In this document: one piece after another, positions 28,107-37,505 of the stretch
Layout of the letters: the number at the start of each line of letters is the position of its first letter
How positions within the stretch are numbered: position 1 is the first letter of the stretch
Program-made: the position numbers and the translations under genes
NCBI GenBank assembly: GCA_944323155.1
Contig: CALURL010000005.1
Span: 1-64,000 of the forward strand
Direction of reading: 5' to 3'
From: Candidatus Gastranaerophilales bacterium
Lineage (GTDB): Bacteria; Cyanobacteriota; Vampirovibrionia; Gastranaerophilales; Gastranaerophilaceae
DNA: 64,000 bases
The notes under the pieces: model-generated
The model's input: the letters and a program-made list of their open reading frames with translations, nothing else
Told to the model about the DNA's origin: nothing
The model's database searches: none

Positions 28107-28736
28107 TTATTTACCATACAATACAGCTTTAGCAGCATCAGTTGCAGGAACAATAGTTTGATCATAGAATTCTACTGGGTAGACATCTGTTGGGCTTGTA
28201 ACTTCACAAGCAGCACCTGTTGTACCACCTTGACAAGCTACAACTTTGTTAGGAGCTTTTTCACCATTTACGTCGATGAAACCACGACAATTTGTTTTAT
28301 TAAAAGTACCTTTTGTTGAATCTTTTGTACAACTAACAGCTGTTGTAGGGAATGAGAATGCTATACCATCGTTAAAGAACAATGTATAGTTAGAAGCACC
28401 TATCTTGTCATAAGCACTACCATTTTCGCCATATATAGTATAACCTAGTGCACCAGAAGCTGTCTTAACAATGTTCATACGATTTTTAAACATTGTATAC
28501 ATACTTTGAGCATCAGTAGTATTTGTACCTACTGTATCTGCAAAGTTGTAATCATCCAAAGCTACGTTAAGAGTAACTGCTTGAGAAATTGCAGATAATG
28601 CTTTTTTATAAGCAGCTTTGTACTGAGCACCTTGAGTTGAGTTCATCAATGATGGCATTGTCATTGCTGCAACTACACCAATAATACCAAGTGTAATCAA
28701 CACTTCTGCAAGAGTAAAACCGAAACGTTTTGTCAT
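28107..28736 (-). CDS. type IV pseudopilin-like protein 1
   Basis: A 209-residue prepilin-like protein with a short leader (MTKRFG) followed by the pilin helix FTLAEVLITLGIIGVVAAMT, with Glu at position 5 of the mature form. Cleavage by a prepilin peptidase after Gly is expected. The C-terminal domain has the motif RGFIDVNGEKAPNK shared with the other pilins of this window and likely one disulfide-rich loop. AAGGTG precedes the ATG by about ten bases. There is no poly-G run here, so this pilin is constitutively in frame, in contrast to four relatives. It may be a major or minor pilin of a type IV pilus or a type II secretion pseudopilus. Confidence 0.88.
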   Translation of the reverse strand: MTKRFGFTLAEVLITLGIIGVVAAMTMPSLMNSTQGAQYKAAYKKALSAISQAVTLNVALDDYNFADTVGTNTTDAQSMYTMFKNRMNIVKTASGALGYTIYGENGSAYDKIGASNYTLFFNDGIAFSFPTTAVSCTKDSTKGTFNKTNCRGFIDVNGEKAPNKVVACQGGTTGAACEVTSPTDVYPVEFYDQTIVPATDAAKAVLYGK

Positions 28737-28988
28737 AATCTTTTCACCTTTCTTTCTGTACTATGTACTTTTTATACCTCATGTTTAGATATTAAAAAAC
28801 TCTATCTTATATCAAAAAATCATAGTTGTACATTTATTTTAAATTATTTTCCGCCTATTGTCAAGTAGTTACGTATAATTTTTTTATAAAAATTATTGTA
28901 AATTTATATACACCTCTTTAGTTGAATTATTTTTGACATTATGATAACATCAGCTTGTTACAGTTTTGAAGAGGGGTATTGTAAAATT

Positions 28989-30875
28989 ATGGTTTGTACT
29001 TTAGAAAAAAAAGTTACTAATGTTTTAGACGAAAAAGCTAAAAAAACTATAAGAAAAGCTTTAAAAGCTCTTGGGAAAAAGAATTTTGCTTTCATTATGC
29101 ATAACGGAAGTTTTCCGTCTGCCGAAGGACAAAATACAGGATTTGGCAGTATTTACACCGACGGAGGCAAAGAATTTATTGAATATGCTTCTGGTTTGTT
29201 TGATGCAATACAGCTTGGACCTGCAGGCAAAACTAAAAGCTGTGATTCTTCTCCTTATACAGGAACAATTTTTTCTGAAAACCCGCTGTTTGTTGACCTG
29301 AAAGAATTAACAACTAGAACTTGGGGCAAAATCCTTTCTGTTGACACTTATAACGAAATTGTTGAAGGGAACCCGAATAAAAATATTAACAGAACTGCAT
29401 ATTCTTATATATATAAAAAACAAAACGAAGCTTTACAGGAAGCATGGAACAATTTCAAAGCAAACCCTATAAAAAAATTACAAAAAGAATTTGAAGCATT
29501 CAAAAGAGAAAACAGTTTCTGGCTTGATAAAGACAGCTTATACGAAGCATTATCAATTGAGCATGGCAACGATTACTGGCCTTTATGGGAGTCTGAAACA
29601 GACAAAAATCTGTTCAACCCGAAATCAATTGAACAAAAAATGGAATTTGCAAAACGTATAGAAGAAATCGAAAATAAATACGCAGATGAAATTGATTTTT
29701 ATAAATTTATCCAGTTTATTCTTGCAAAACAAGGCGAAGAAGCTAGAGAATTTGCAAAAAAACATGACATTAAAATGATTGCCGATAGACAGGTTGCTTT
29801 CTCTGACAGAGACACATGGGCTTATCAATCTTTATTCCTGGAAGGCTGGATGCTCGGCTGTCCGCCTGATTACTTCTCAAAAGACGGTCAAGCATGGGGA
29901 TTCCCTGTTATGGATCCGGAAAGATTGTACAATGCAGACGGAAGCCTCGATGAAGGCGGTCAATTATTGAAAAATCTTTACAAAAAAATGTTCCGTGAAA
30001 ACCCGGGCGGTGTTAGAATTGACCACATTGTAGGATTGATTGATCCATGGGTATACAAAGCCGGCAAAAAACCTAAAATCGAAGAAGGTGCTGGCAGATT
30101 ATATTCTTCACCTGAACATCCGGAACTTGCTAAATATGCAATTGCTAAAATTGAAGATTTAGACATGGAACTTACTGCTGACAAAGAAAAAAGAGTTAAA
30201 ACTCTTTCTAAAAAGCAGATTAAAGATTACGGAAGACTCATAGAAAAAATCGTTATAGCAGCCGCTAAGGAAGAAGGCTTAAACAAAGATGCAATTGTCT
30301 GCGAAGACTTAGGTACTTTGACAAACCCTGTTGCTGCTGTTATGGAAGCTTACGGGCTGCAAGGCATGAAGCTTACACAATTTGTTGAAGCCGACGAACC
30401 GGAAGATCCGTACAGATGCTGCAATATTAACAAAAAAACCTGGGCTATGGTCGGAACCCATGACAATGAACCTATAAAAATGTGGGCTGATAAACATATT
30501 CATTCGCATGAAGGGTATTTACATGCCAAAAACCTCGTTGATGATTTGTTTAAGGAAGAACAAAATAAAGACGATATTATTGTAAGATTAACTAATGACG
30601 CAGAATTCCTTGCTCAAACTAAATTGGTAGAAATTTTTGCATCGTTAGCTGAAAATATTCAAATCTTCTTTACAGATTATTTCAATGTTTATGATGTCTA
30701 CAACAAACCAGGAACTTCAGGTGATAAAAACTGGAGTTTGAGACTTCCTGATAATTACAAAGAATTAACTCCGATTAATCTGGCAAATATACTTAAACTT
30801 GCAATTATCGCAAGAGGAAGCGAATTCGCTGAAAAAAATGAAAAATTAATCAAACAATTGGAAGAAATTCAATAA
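28989..30875 (+). CDS. malQ: 4-alpha-glucanotransferase (amylomaltase, GH77)
   Basis: A 628-residue GH77 enzyme, about 120 residues longer than a typical bacterial MalQ. Visible motifs: DAIQLGPAGKT, SPYTGTIFSENPLFVDL, the nucleophile Asp in GVRIDHIVGL, the acid/base Glu in VCEDLG, and the stabilising Asp in VGTHDNEPI. It transfers glucan segments between malto-oligosaccharides in glycogen or starch use. I chose this ATG (MVCTLEKK) with GAGGGG upstream; a longer frame starting 16 codons earlier lacks a ribosome-binding site. The extra length lies partly between the two last motifs (charged helical insert). Confidence 0.9.
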   Translation: MVCTLEKKVTNVLDEKAKKTIRKALKALGKKNFAFIMHNGSFPSAEGQNTGFGSIYTDGGKEFIEYASGLFDAIQLGPAGKTKSCDSSPYTGTIFSENPLFVDLKELTTRTWGKILSVDTYNEIVEGNPNKNINRTAYSYIYKKQNEALQEAWNNFKANPIKKLQKEFEAFKRENSFWLDKDSLYEALSIEHGNDYWPLWESETDKNLFNPKSIEQKMEFAKRIEEIENKYADEIDFYKFIQFILAKQGEEAREFAKKHDIKMIADRQVAFSDRDTWAYQSLFLEGWMLGCPPDYFSKDGQAWGFPVMDPERLYNADGSLDEGGQLLKNLYKKMFRENPGGVRIDHIVGLIDPWVYKAGKKPKIEEGAGRLYSSPEHPELAKYAIAKIEDLDMELTADKEKRVKTLSKKQIKDYGRLIEKIVIAAAKEEGLNKDAIVCEDLGTLTNPVAAVMEAYGLQGMKLTQFVEADEPEDPYRCCNINKKTWAMVGTHDNEPIKMWADKHIHSHEGYLHAKNLVDDLFKEEQNKDDIIVRLTNDAEFLAQTKLVEIFASLAENIQIFFTDYFNVYDVYNKPGTSGDKNWSLRLPDNYKELTPINLANILKLAIIARGSEFAEKNEKLIKQLEEIQ

Positions 30876-30913
30876 TTTTACCTTATAATATAATCTTATT
30901 ATAATGGTAAAAT
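30875..30913 (+). repeat. AT-rich inverted repeat after malQ
   Basis: ATTTTACC and TTATAAT paired with ATTATAA and GGTAAAAT around a nine-base loop. It begins at the malQ stop codon. It could end malQ transcription or form part of the next gene's leader; no T-run follows. Confidence 0.5.
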
Positions 30914-30938
30914 GCCCGCTCAGACGCCGTCTGATGGG
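30914..30938 (+). promoter_or_regulatory. GC-rich hairpin in leader of TPR lipoprotein gene
   Basis: GCCC and TCAGACG paired with CGTCTGA and GGGC, ending 19 bases before the ATG. No T-run, so not an intrinsic terminator. It may protect the mRNA or control translation. Confidence 0.5.
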
Positions 30939-30957
30939 CGAATGAGAGGGATTAAAC

Positions 30958-31878
30958 ATGAAAAAATTAATAATTATTTTATCTTTATTAATACTAAGTA
31001 CAGGTTGTGTTTCTTATGCAGAAACACAACCTTACTTTCCAAGTACTGACGCAAAGTTAGAATATAATGCAGGTATTGATTTTTACAAACTAGGTCAATA
31101 TGACAAAGCAATGTCATCTTTCAGACATGCCATTGAACTTGATCCGAATTATATTGATGCATATTATAATCTTGGCTCAATTTTAGAATACCTGAAACAA
31201 TATGATGCAGCTTTAACAGTCTTTAAACAGATAATTGTCAGAAAACCTGACGATTATGAGTCTGTATACAAAGCCGCAGTTTTGAGCGTAAAACTCGGAC
31301 AACCGGAAAAAGCGAAGTCCTACCTGTCTTTAATTCCGGCAGATACACCGGCATCTATAAAAGCACAGGAACTTTTGCAAAGCCTAAATACTTCACAAAC
31401 TGCTCAAGATAAAAAAGCAGCAAGCACACAAAAGCCTGCAGCTCAAGATAAAACACAAGCTCAAGCCAAGCCTCAAACACAAAAACAAAATACAAATTCA
31501 GCACAAAATTCATCCCAATCAAACGGGATTTACGAAAATATCATCAGCCCAACAGGAATTACAAGTGATAAGGAAGGAAATATTTATGTAGCCTGCTTTT
31601 CAGACAACTCAATCTATAAAATTACACCTGACGGCAAAAGAATTATTTTCCTCAAAGATAACCGCCTAAACGGCCCGATTGGTATGATTAGCGATGAAAC
31701 AGGAAATATTTATATCTCAAATTACAACAATAACAATGTGCTTAAAGTAAGTAATTCCGGAGCTGTTTCAGTATTAATTTCGAATGTTCAAAAGCCTTAC
31801 GGAATGCATATTACAGGAAACATGCTCTATGTTGCGTCCCAAGGCACAAATTCCGTTTTAAGATACAAACTGTATTAG
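30958..31878 (+). CDS. TPR lipoprotein with NHL-like propeller repeats
   Basis: A 306-residue exported lipoprotein. The signal peptide ends in the lipobox LSTGC (Cys at about 17). Residues 30-140 hold three TPR units (AKLEYNAGIDFYKLGQYDKA, IDAYYNLGSILEYLKQYDAA). A Gln/Lys/Ala-rich linker at about 145-185 follows, then about three beta-propeller-like blades of NHL type (GITSDKEGNIYVACFSDNSIYKI). Such proteins are scaffolds for protein complexes at the envelope; the partner is unknown. GAGAGGG lies nine bases upstream of the ATG. Confidence 0.85.
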   Translation: MKKLIIILSLLILSTGCVSYAETQPYFPSTDAKLEYNAGIDFYKLGQYDKAMSSFRHAIELDPNYIDAYYNLGSILEYLKQYDAALTVFKQIIVRKPDDYESVYKAAVLSVKLGQPEKAKSYLSLIPADTPASIKAQELLQSLNTSQTAQDKKAASTQKPAAQDKTQAQAKPQTQKQNTNSAQNSSQSNGIYENIISPTGITSDKEGNIYVACFSDNSIYKITPDGKRIIFLKDNRLNGPIGMISDETGNIYISNYNNNNVLKVSNSGAVSVLISNVQKPYGMHITGNMLYVASQGTNSVLRYKLY

Positions 31879-31917
31879 CTCGCACGCAGGATTTTTTTAT
31901 AGGAAGAAGATAGAATT

Positions 31918-32004
31918 CCCTCTCCTGTGGGAGAGCGTGTCCGAAGGGCGGGTGAGTGGTGTTACGCACGTAGAGACCTGGCCAATATTCGAATGACTTT
32001 AAAG
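31918..32004 (+). repeat. interspersed repeat, copy A
   Basis: Begins with the hairpin CTCTCC-TGT-GGGAGAG, then GCGTGTCCGAAGGGCGGG, then GTTACGCACGTAGAGACCTG and CCAATATTCGAATGACTTTA. Copy B lies about 240 bases downstream, and the same core (CTACGCACGTAG...CCTG...CCAAT-TTCGA) is present three times inside the leader of the pseudopilin gene at 36 kb. Confidence 0.8.
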
Positions 32005-32161
32005 TTGCAAGTGTAGGTTGGGGTTTCCACCCCAACAAAAAAAATGTAGGCCTGGCATACATGCTCAAAAAATGATATAACAATATAAATAAATAATATT
32101 TGTAATTCCCCTCATCCAGCTTGCAGCCACCTTCTCCATTGTGAAAAGGAAGTAATACCAA

Positions 32162-32275
32162 TCCCCTCCCCCTGTGGGAGGGGGTGCCCGAATGGCAGGT
32201 GAGGGTGCTACGCACATAGAGACCTGTGCCAATATTCGAAAAACTTTAATGATTTGGAAAAAAGTTGCTACACAC
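32162..32275 (+). repeat. interspersed repeat, copy B
   Basis: Begins with the hairpin CCCCTCCC-CCTGT-GGGAGGGG, then GTGCCCGAATGGCAGGTGAG, GGTGCTACGCACATAGAGAC, CTGTGCCAATATTCG, and a trailing second GTTGCTACACACC. It is colinear with the sense strand of the pilin leader at 36 kb, including a G-rich stretch where the pilin gene has its poly-G run. Confidence 0.82.
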
Positions 32276-32335
32276 CTAAATACAGGCACTATGTTTAAGA
32301 ATTAGGAAAAAAGGAGGTAAGCACCTTCTTCACTA

Positions 32336-33979
32336 TTAGTCCTCAAAAAATTTATTTAACAGTGTCGGAACAAATTTGGCATGCAGTGCACTGAAATCGA
32401 ATACAAATTCATTAACTCCCGCTTTTGCAAGTTCGTCCATCTTATCAAAATTTTCAAGAATTGTGTCCTCAAACATATGCATTCTACAAAAGCCATCGCA
32501 GGTAAAAGGAAAAACTTTATCCAAAGATGGATCATGAAGTGCAAAACCGCCTCTGTGGCATGGTGCCTGACAGGATAAACGTGATATAATTGCACTGTCA
32601 TTATTTAACGGGCACAATCCAAGGCTCGGAACCCTTATATTTCCGGCTATTGTATATTTTTTATTCGGGATATCATGCTTAATCTTTTTTATAGTTTTTA
32701 TGGCACTTTCCATATCGTTAAAAGATGTAAAGTCAACTGTCGTAATTGGAGATAAATTGTTAAGACACTTGATAGAAAGACTATTCAAAAGATTAATTCC
32801 CTGTCCTATCTCTATCGGAATATGATTAATCTCCGGATCATTAATTGCAGCCCAGAAATAACCGATATTATTGATTATCAAAGAATCAGGAGCCGGAGAT
32901 GAAAGCAAAATTTGTTTTTCATACTCATAAACCCTGTCAAAATCCCTTTCTATAAGAATTCTCGGGGTTGATAACTGGAATTTTATATCATGCTTTGCAC
33001 AGAATTTTTTTACTTTCATGATAATTTCATGGAAACTGCTTTTTGCAAGGTCGCAAGTTGATAAAATTTCTCCGTATTCAATTGAATACACAGGATTTAC
33101 ACCGGTTTTTTTTATAAATTTTTCTAATTCCTTAAGCTGTGCAAGTTCTGAGAGTCTAAAATTTATATGGTATTTATCTTTTTTAGAATAATCATTGTCA
33201 GCTTTAATTCTAGGACTTTTTATATCCCATTCAAAGTTTTGAATGTTTTTACTGAATTTAAAGTCCTTCCCTTCAGCACTGACGACCTCACCGGAAAAAT
33301 GATTTGTCTGGTAAATACTTTTTCTTACATGCTTGAAAGGAAGTTTCTGATTTTTAAACAATTTAGGCTTTTCAAGAATTTTTTGAACCAGTTCAATCCC
33401 TTCCAAAATTTCTTCAGAATTTGCAAATTTGCCTTTTATTACAACACTGTCTATTGCTTTAAGTTTTTTTATATCCTCAGCACACCACGGAAGATTATCG
33501 CTGTCTATTGCAAGTGGAAGTTTGGTGTACTTCTTAATTTTTGCAATATTTTTCATATAAATTTCTTCTGTAATAATTATTTCATCCACTTTATGAAAAT
33601 TATTTATAAAATCAATACCTGACAGGTTATGAATATCAAAATAAGAATCTACAATAACCTTGAATGGCAAATTAAACACCTTTATAGCCTCAAGAATGGC
33701 AAAACTGTTTATAAAAATCCCGTCAATATCTGCTGTTTTCAAAAAACGTAACATTTTTTTTATTTCAGGAAGATTTTCCTCAGTAATGTCATGTTTAAAA
33801 TTTATATATACATGACAGTTGCATTTCTTTGCAGTATCAACGAATTCTGTTACATAGTCAAAATTATTATTTAAAAACTTTTTGTAATAAACATAATAAT
33901 GGCGGCATTTTGTAGCTTTTGCAAAATTTTCAATATCCTCGGGCTTTTTTACCGGTGAAATTATTTTTATATTTTCCAT
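32336..33979 (-). CDS. U32-like TIM-barrel protein, divergent
   Basis: A 547-residue cytoplasmic protein with no signal peptide. Two alpha/beta barrel-like regions are suggested by strand-helix alternation: HVYINFKHDI...IDGIFINSFAILEAI in the first half and LIINNIGYFWAAI...PNKKYTIAGNIRVPSLGL in the second. Cysteine pairs near the C-terminus (LSCQAPCHRGG, CDGFCRMHM) resemble those of peptidase U32 proteins, which often bind an iron-sulfur cluster. I infer a distant U32 relative, distinct from the canonical U32 gene 7 kb away. The substrate is unknown. Confidence 0.55.
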   Translation of the reverse strand: MENIKIISPVKKPEDIENFAKATKCRHYYVYYKKFLNNNFDYVTEFVDTAKKCNCHVYINFKHDITEENLPEIKKMLRFLKTADIDGIFINSFAILEAIKVFNLPFKVIVDSYFDIHNLSGIDFINNFHKVDEIIITEEIYMKNIAKIKKYTKLPLAIDSDNLPWCAEDIKKLKAIDSVVIKGKFANSEEILEGIELVQKILEKPKLFKNQKLPFKHVRKSIYQTNHFSGEVVSAEGKDFKFSKNIQNFEWDIKSPRIKADNDYSKKDKYHINFRLSELAQLKELEKFIKKTGVNPVYSIEYGEILSTCDLAKSSFHEIIMKVKKFCAKHDIKFQLSTPRILIERDFDRVYEYEKQILLSSPAPDSLIINNIGYFWAAINDPEINHIPIEIGQGINLLNSLSIKCLNNLSPITTVDFTSFNDMESAIKTIKKIKHDIPNKKYTIAGNIRVPSLGLCPLNNDSAIISRLSCQAPCHRGGFALHDPSLDKVFPFTCDGFCRMHMFEDTILENFDKMDELAKAGVNEFVFDFSALHAKFVPTLLNKFFED

Positions 33980-34185
33980 TTAAATATTGTATCATATTTT
34001 CTAATAAAATATTTAATGTTTTGTAAAGTTATATTAACAATCATTGAAAAATTAAGCAATTTTGTGGGAAAGAAATACTTAGTATATATATAAGGAATAT
34101 TTAGGATACTTTAAAAACTTTCTATTATTCACACGGAAAATCATACACAAATAGGAACACACACAATTGAATTTGGGAGGATACC

Positions 34186-34422
34186 ATGGCAATAGGTGCT
34201 GAGGATTACATTGACCAGCTGCTAGTCAAAAAATATGCAGACGAAAAAGTTGACAACCATGAAAATATGGAATCAATGGTTGATCCGGACAAAATGATGG
34301 GCGCTATGAATGATTATGCAACCATGTACAGAAATATGATGACTTTAAAACAACGTTTGAATATTGCTTGCTATGCAATTAATGCCCGCACAGCAAGATA
34401 TAACAAATCTGCACAATACTAA
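34186..34422 (+). CDS. small protein of unknown function
   Basis: A 78-residue, probably all-helical protein (MAIGAEDYIDQLLVKKYADE, then a Met-rich region DPDKMMGAMNDYATMYRNMM and a C-terminal RLNIACYAINARTARYNK). I do not recognise it. GGGAGG seven bases before the ATG is a near-perfect ribosome-binding site, which suggests strong translation. It precedes the maf gene and may share its promoter. Confidence 0.7.
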   Translation: MAIGAEDYIDQLLVKKYADEKVDNHENMESMVDPDKMMGAMNDYATMYRNMMTLKQRLNIACYAINARTARYNKSAQY

Positions 34423-34529
34423 CTGATAATTGTGCAGTTTGTGCTGCTTTCCCACAGCAAAATAAAAGTTTTATATGTCCTCTTTTTTTGATATGATAAT
34501 CAGGAAAAGCAATGAAAAAAGGACAGGAA

Positions 34530-35087
34530 ATGGGAAAAATTATACTTGCCTCTTCATCTCCCAGAAGAGCGGAAATTATGAAAAAGACAAAGTATGAATT
34601 TCGGGTAATTCCGTCACCGTATGTTGAAGAACACACGACGACGGTTTTTTCTTATGATTTTGTAGAGAATTTAGCTTATAATAAAGCAAAAGCATTAGTG
34701 CCATTGGTAGATGAGCCTTGTCTTATTGTTGGTGCAGACACAATTGTCGTTTTGGACAATGAAATTTTAGGCAAACCCGAAAACAAAGAAGATGCTTTTA
34801 ATATGCTAAAAAAACTTTCCGGCAAAACACATTTTGTTGTTACAGCAATTGTTGTAATAAATACTGAAACAGGCAAGGTCAAGAAAAATTCAACAACAAG
34901 CTATGTAGAATTTGAAAACCTTACTGATAAACAAATTTGGGATTATATAGAAAAATTTAATCCACTAGATAAAGCCGGCTCTTACGGTATACAAGAAATA
35001 CCTCCGGGTTATATAAAAGAATACAGAGGCAGTCTTGAAAATATAATCGGTCTTTGTCCTAAGGCTCTTGAAGAGTTAATCGGTTAA
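34530..35087 (+). CDS. maf: Maf-like nucleoside triphosphate pyrophosphatase
   Basis: A 185-residue Maf/HAM1-superfamily protein: ILASSSPRRAEIM at the N-terminus, ADTIVV in the middle and the C-terminal DKAGSYGIQ block. These hydrolyse non-canonical or UTP/dTTP nucleotides to monophosphates, a housecleaning role. I prefer the second ATG, which has AAGGA upstream and gives the family-typical opening; the first ATG would add six residues. The stop overlaps the stop of the convergent pseudopilin gene by four bases. Confidence 0.92.
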   Translation: MGKIILASSSPRRAEIMKKTKYEFRVIPSPYVEEHTTTVFSYDFVENLAYNKAKALVPLVDEPCLIVGADTIVVLDNEILGKPENKEDAFNMLKKLSGKTHFVVTAIVVINTETGKVKKNSTTSYVEFENLTDKQIWDYIEKFNPLDKAGSYGIQEIPPGYIKEYRGSLENIIGLCPKALEELIG

Positions 35088-36108
35088 TCAAAATAATATT
35101 TTTGACCGCAATAATCCTGATTGCCTTTGACGCACTTGAGATAATTCAAATTTTCTTTTTGAAGAACCCAACCAGTACAGCCGCTGCCATTCCACCAGCC
35201 TCCGGATTCTCTGGTGGGGTTACATGTAGATTGCCTGCCATGGGTGCCTATCGCACCACGGGGAAGAATTCTATCTTTATTTACAACAAAAGTGAAAGTA
35301 TCAACGCCCCAACGATTGGGGGCTTTATCTCCATTTATATCAACATCTATCTGGAAACATTGAGTTAGCTGCGTACATTGTAAAGAATCTTCGATACCAA
35401 TTTGATTACCTATACCAAAAACCATTCCGTCTGATAGAATTAAAGAAGATTCTCCAGACATTGTATTTACTGTATTATTTTGTAAATCTTTTCTTAGAAC
35501 ATTTTTAAAACACTTGCTTTTGGTACCAGAATTTAAATTTTCACTACAAACTCGAACATTACGTATATATTTTGCAAACATCTCTGCTATATCATCCCAT
35601 GACTCAACTGTCCAGGTTGTCGGATCACCATATTCGCTTAATACTCCGATATATGCATTCGACATGGTTGTATAAGCTTTTTTCAAACGAACAACTGTTT
35701 CTTTTTCTCGATGATTGGCAATTAAATTAGGTAATGTCAAAGCTGCAACAATGCCGATAATTCCTAGAGTAATTAAGACCTCTGCTAGAGTAAAGGCAGA
35801 TTTTCTTTTAGATTCTTTTCTTAAATTGAAATAGTAGCCCCTACCACAAATCTTTAAAGTCTCTCGAACATTGGCACAGGTAACTACGTGCGTAGCACAC
35901 CCAAAGGGGCGAGGGGACAAAGTTTTTAGTACGGTTTCACGAATTCCTGTTATTTCAGAAATATCATAACAGCTTTCTACGTGCGTAGCAGCCTTATCCA
36001 AAACATTTAAAGTATCTCGAACATTGGCGCAGGTATCTACGTGCGTAGCACAAACCCGCTCTAGGCGCGTGCCCCCCCCCCGTGAACGTGTTTTATATCC
36101 TTTTTCAT
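35084..36108 (-). CDS. type IV pseudopilin-like protein 2, poly-G phase-variable leader (out of frame as given)
   Basis: AAGGAG lies eight bases before an ATG that opens MKKDIKHVH, followed by a run of 10 G. With 10 G the frame hits a stop three codons later. With 11 G (or 8 or 14) it is open for 341 residues: a leader with GGGGTRLERV and repeats of the type CATHVDTCANVRDTL, then AFTLAEVLITLGIIGIVAAL and the mature pilin with VDINGDKAPNRWGVDTF. The leader of about 100 residues is very long for a prepilin and is made of an interspersed repeat found also at 32 kb. A TTG in the pilin frame at 36001 exists but has no ribosome-binding site. The gene starts 17 bases after the SEC-C gene. Residue before the cleavage site is Ala, not Gly. 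Confidence 0.8.
36072..36081 (-). repeat. poly-G tract, 10 G, in pilin 2 leader
   Basis: Homopolymer of 10 G on the coding strand, nine codons after the ATG. In-frame lengths are 8, 11 or 14. Confidence 0.9.
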
Positions 36109-36124
36109 ACTCTATTCTCCTTAT

Positions 36125-37426
36125 TTATAAATTTGCACCGCAACATTTTTTAAACTTTTTACCGCTGCCGCAAGGACAAGGATCATTTCGTCCAACTTTA
36201 CTGAAATCAATGCCTTCCGGTAACTGCGGACGCTCATTTTCCTCTTCTATAATACCAAGCGTCTTTGAAAAAGCTTTTGATTTATACAAAACCGTTGTAG
36301 ATGAAAATATTTTATTTTCAAGATAACGCGCTTTATATTTTTCTAAAAGCTCTTCAAGCGAATAATTTGTACCTAAAACTTTATTTACAACATCCATAAA
36401 GTTTTTATGTTTTTCTGCAACACGTTTAATAATATTCGCTGAAAATTTGTCATTTTCTAAATAATATTTTATACAATCAGCGTAATTTCCGATTTCTGCA
36501 AGATTTTCCACCTCAAAAATTTTGTTAAATGTACCATAGAAAGGAACAGCGTACAAACCTAACTCTCTATCAAAAATAATGCCAACGTCATAAGTTTCTT
36601 TATGAGATGAAAATCCGCCTAATGAATTTTCTAAAAAGTTTTCATAAGAATTATTGAATTCAGAAACTTCAAAGAAATTATACATTTCAGGTTCTTGAAT
36701 TTTATCCTGAAATTCCTGCTTAGTGCCAAATTCTGCATAATCATTAAACATCCCGATTATATCATCTGCAAATTTGTTTGTTGTAACAATTTCATCTGTG
36801 CCGAAAAATTCAATGAATTTGTTATAAATATTTTCAACTTCTTTTTCAATTTCTTTTTGTTTTTCAGGGTTATCAAGATAAACCAGCTCAGGATTTTGAA
36901 TAATCTTTGCAACACAATATCTTAAAGCGTCATCTTTTTTAGTTGAAGGAAGTACTCCTGAAATTTCAAGCAGATAGTGTTGTTTTTCAAATTCAAAAAT
37001 TCTAGCTACAACAAACTGCCCGCAGCCAATTCCCCTAAATGAAGTCATTTTTACAAGTGATGTCACATTATAATTTTTTTCATTAATAATATTATTCAAT
37101 TCAAAACCATTTTTTAAAACCTTTTTGACTTCAAAAACAGTTGAAACTGATTTCATTAAAGCTTTTACTATTTTCTTTGTTTCGGCAGGTAATTTTTTAG
37201 AATTTTCAAGAAACAATGTCAATATACTTTTATGTTCTTCGCCTAAGTTACGTTCAAAAATATAGTTAAAACAAGCTGACTCGAAATTTACATTATTCGA
37301 ATTATATGCTCCAATAGTTTTTAAGTATTCTTCAAAATCTGGTTTTACATATTCATCATTTTGAACAAATTCAGCTATACTTTTTATTACGTCATTTATT
37401 TCTTTCAAATCTTCTAAAATAAGCAT
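36125..37426 (-). CDS. SEC-C motif protein
   Basis: A 433-residue cytoplasmic protein. Its C-terminus is a zinc-binding SEC-C motif, [19 protein letters not shown], as found at the end of SecA and in many stand-alone proteins. The rest is mostly helical, with no recognised domain. SEC-C binds zinc and often mediates contact with SecB, ribosomes or nucleic acids; which of these applies here cannot be said. A pseudopilin start codon follows 17 bases after its stop. Confidence 0.8.
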   Translation of the reverse strand: MLILEDLKEINDVIKSIAEFVQNDEYVKPDFEEYLKTIGAYNSNNVNFESACFNYIFERNLGEEHKSILTLFLENSKKLPAETKKIVKALMKSVSTVFEVKKVLKNGFELNNIINEKNYNVTSLVKMTSFRGIGCGQFVVARIFEFEKQHYLLEISGVLPSTKKDDALRYCVAKIIQNPELVYLDNPEKQKEIEKEVENIYNKFIEFFGTDEIVTTNKFADDIIGMFNDYAEFGTKQEFQDKIQEPEMYNFFEVSEFNNSYENFLENSLGGFSSHKETYDVGIIFDRELGLYAVPFYGTFNKIFEVENLAEIGNYADCIKYYLENDKFSANIIKRVAEKHKNFMDVVNKVLGTNYSLEELLEKYKARYLENKIFSSTTVLYKSKAFSKTLGIIEEENERPQLPEGIDFSKVGRNDPCPCGSGKKFKKCCGANL

Positions 37427-37505
37427 TTATCTCTCCTCTAGTCCAAATATAAAATAGTTTAAATAAATAAAGAACTCAATTCCTTACCTGATTAATATTT
37501 TCTTG

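Larger units (their letters stand above)
31879..32335. other. intergenic region with short interspersed repeats
   Basis: About 450 bases without a credible gene. It contains two copies of a repeat family described separately and a short GTTGGGGT hairpin at 32017-32036. Short frames on the minus strand run across the repeats but have no ribosome-binding site or recognisable product. Confidence 0.75.

Noticed and set aside
31811..32289. Minus-strand open frames in the 32 kb gap
   Set aside because: They cross the interspersed repeats, lack ribosome-binding sites and overlap the end of the lipoprotein gene.
35084..36001. TTG as true start of pilin 2, making the poly-G run irrelevant
   Set aside because: The TTG has no ribosome-binding site, while the ATG upstream of the run has a very good one and the same arrangement recurs in three other pilins.
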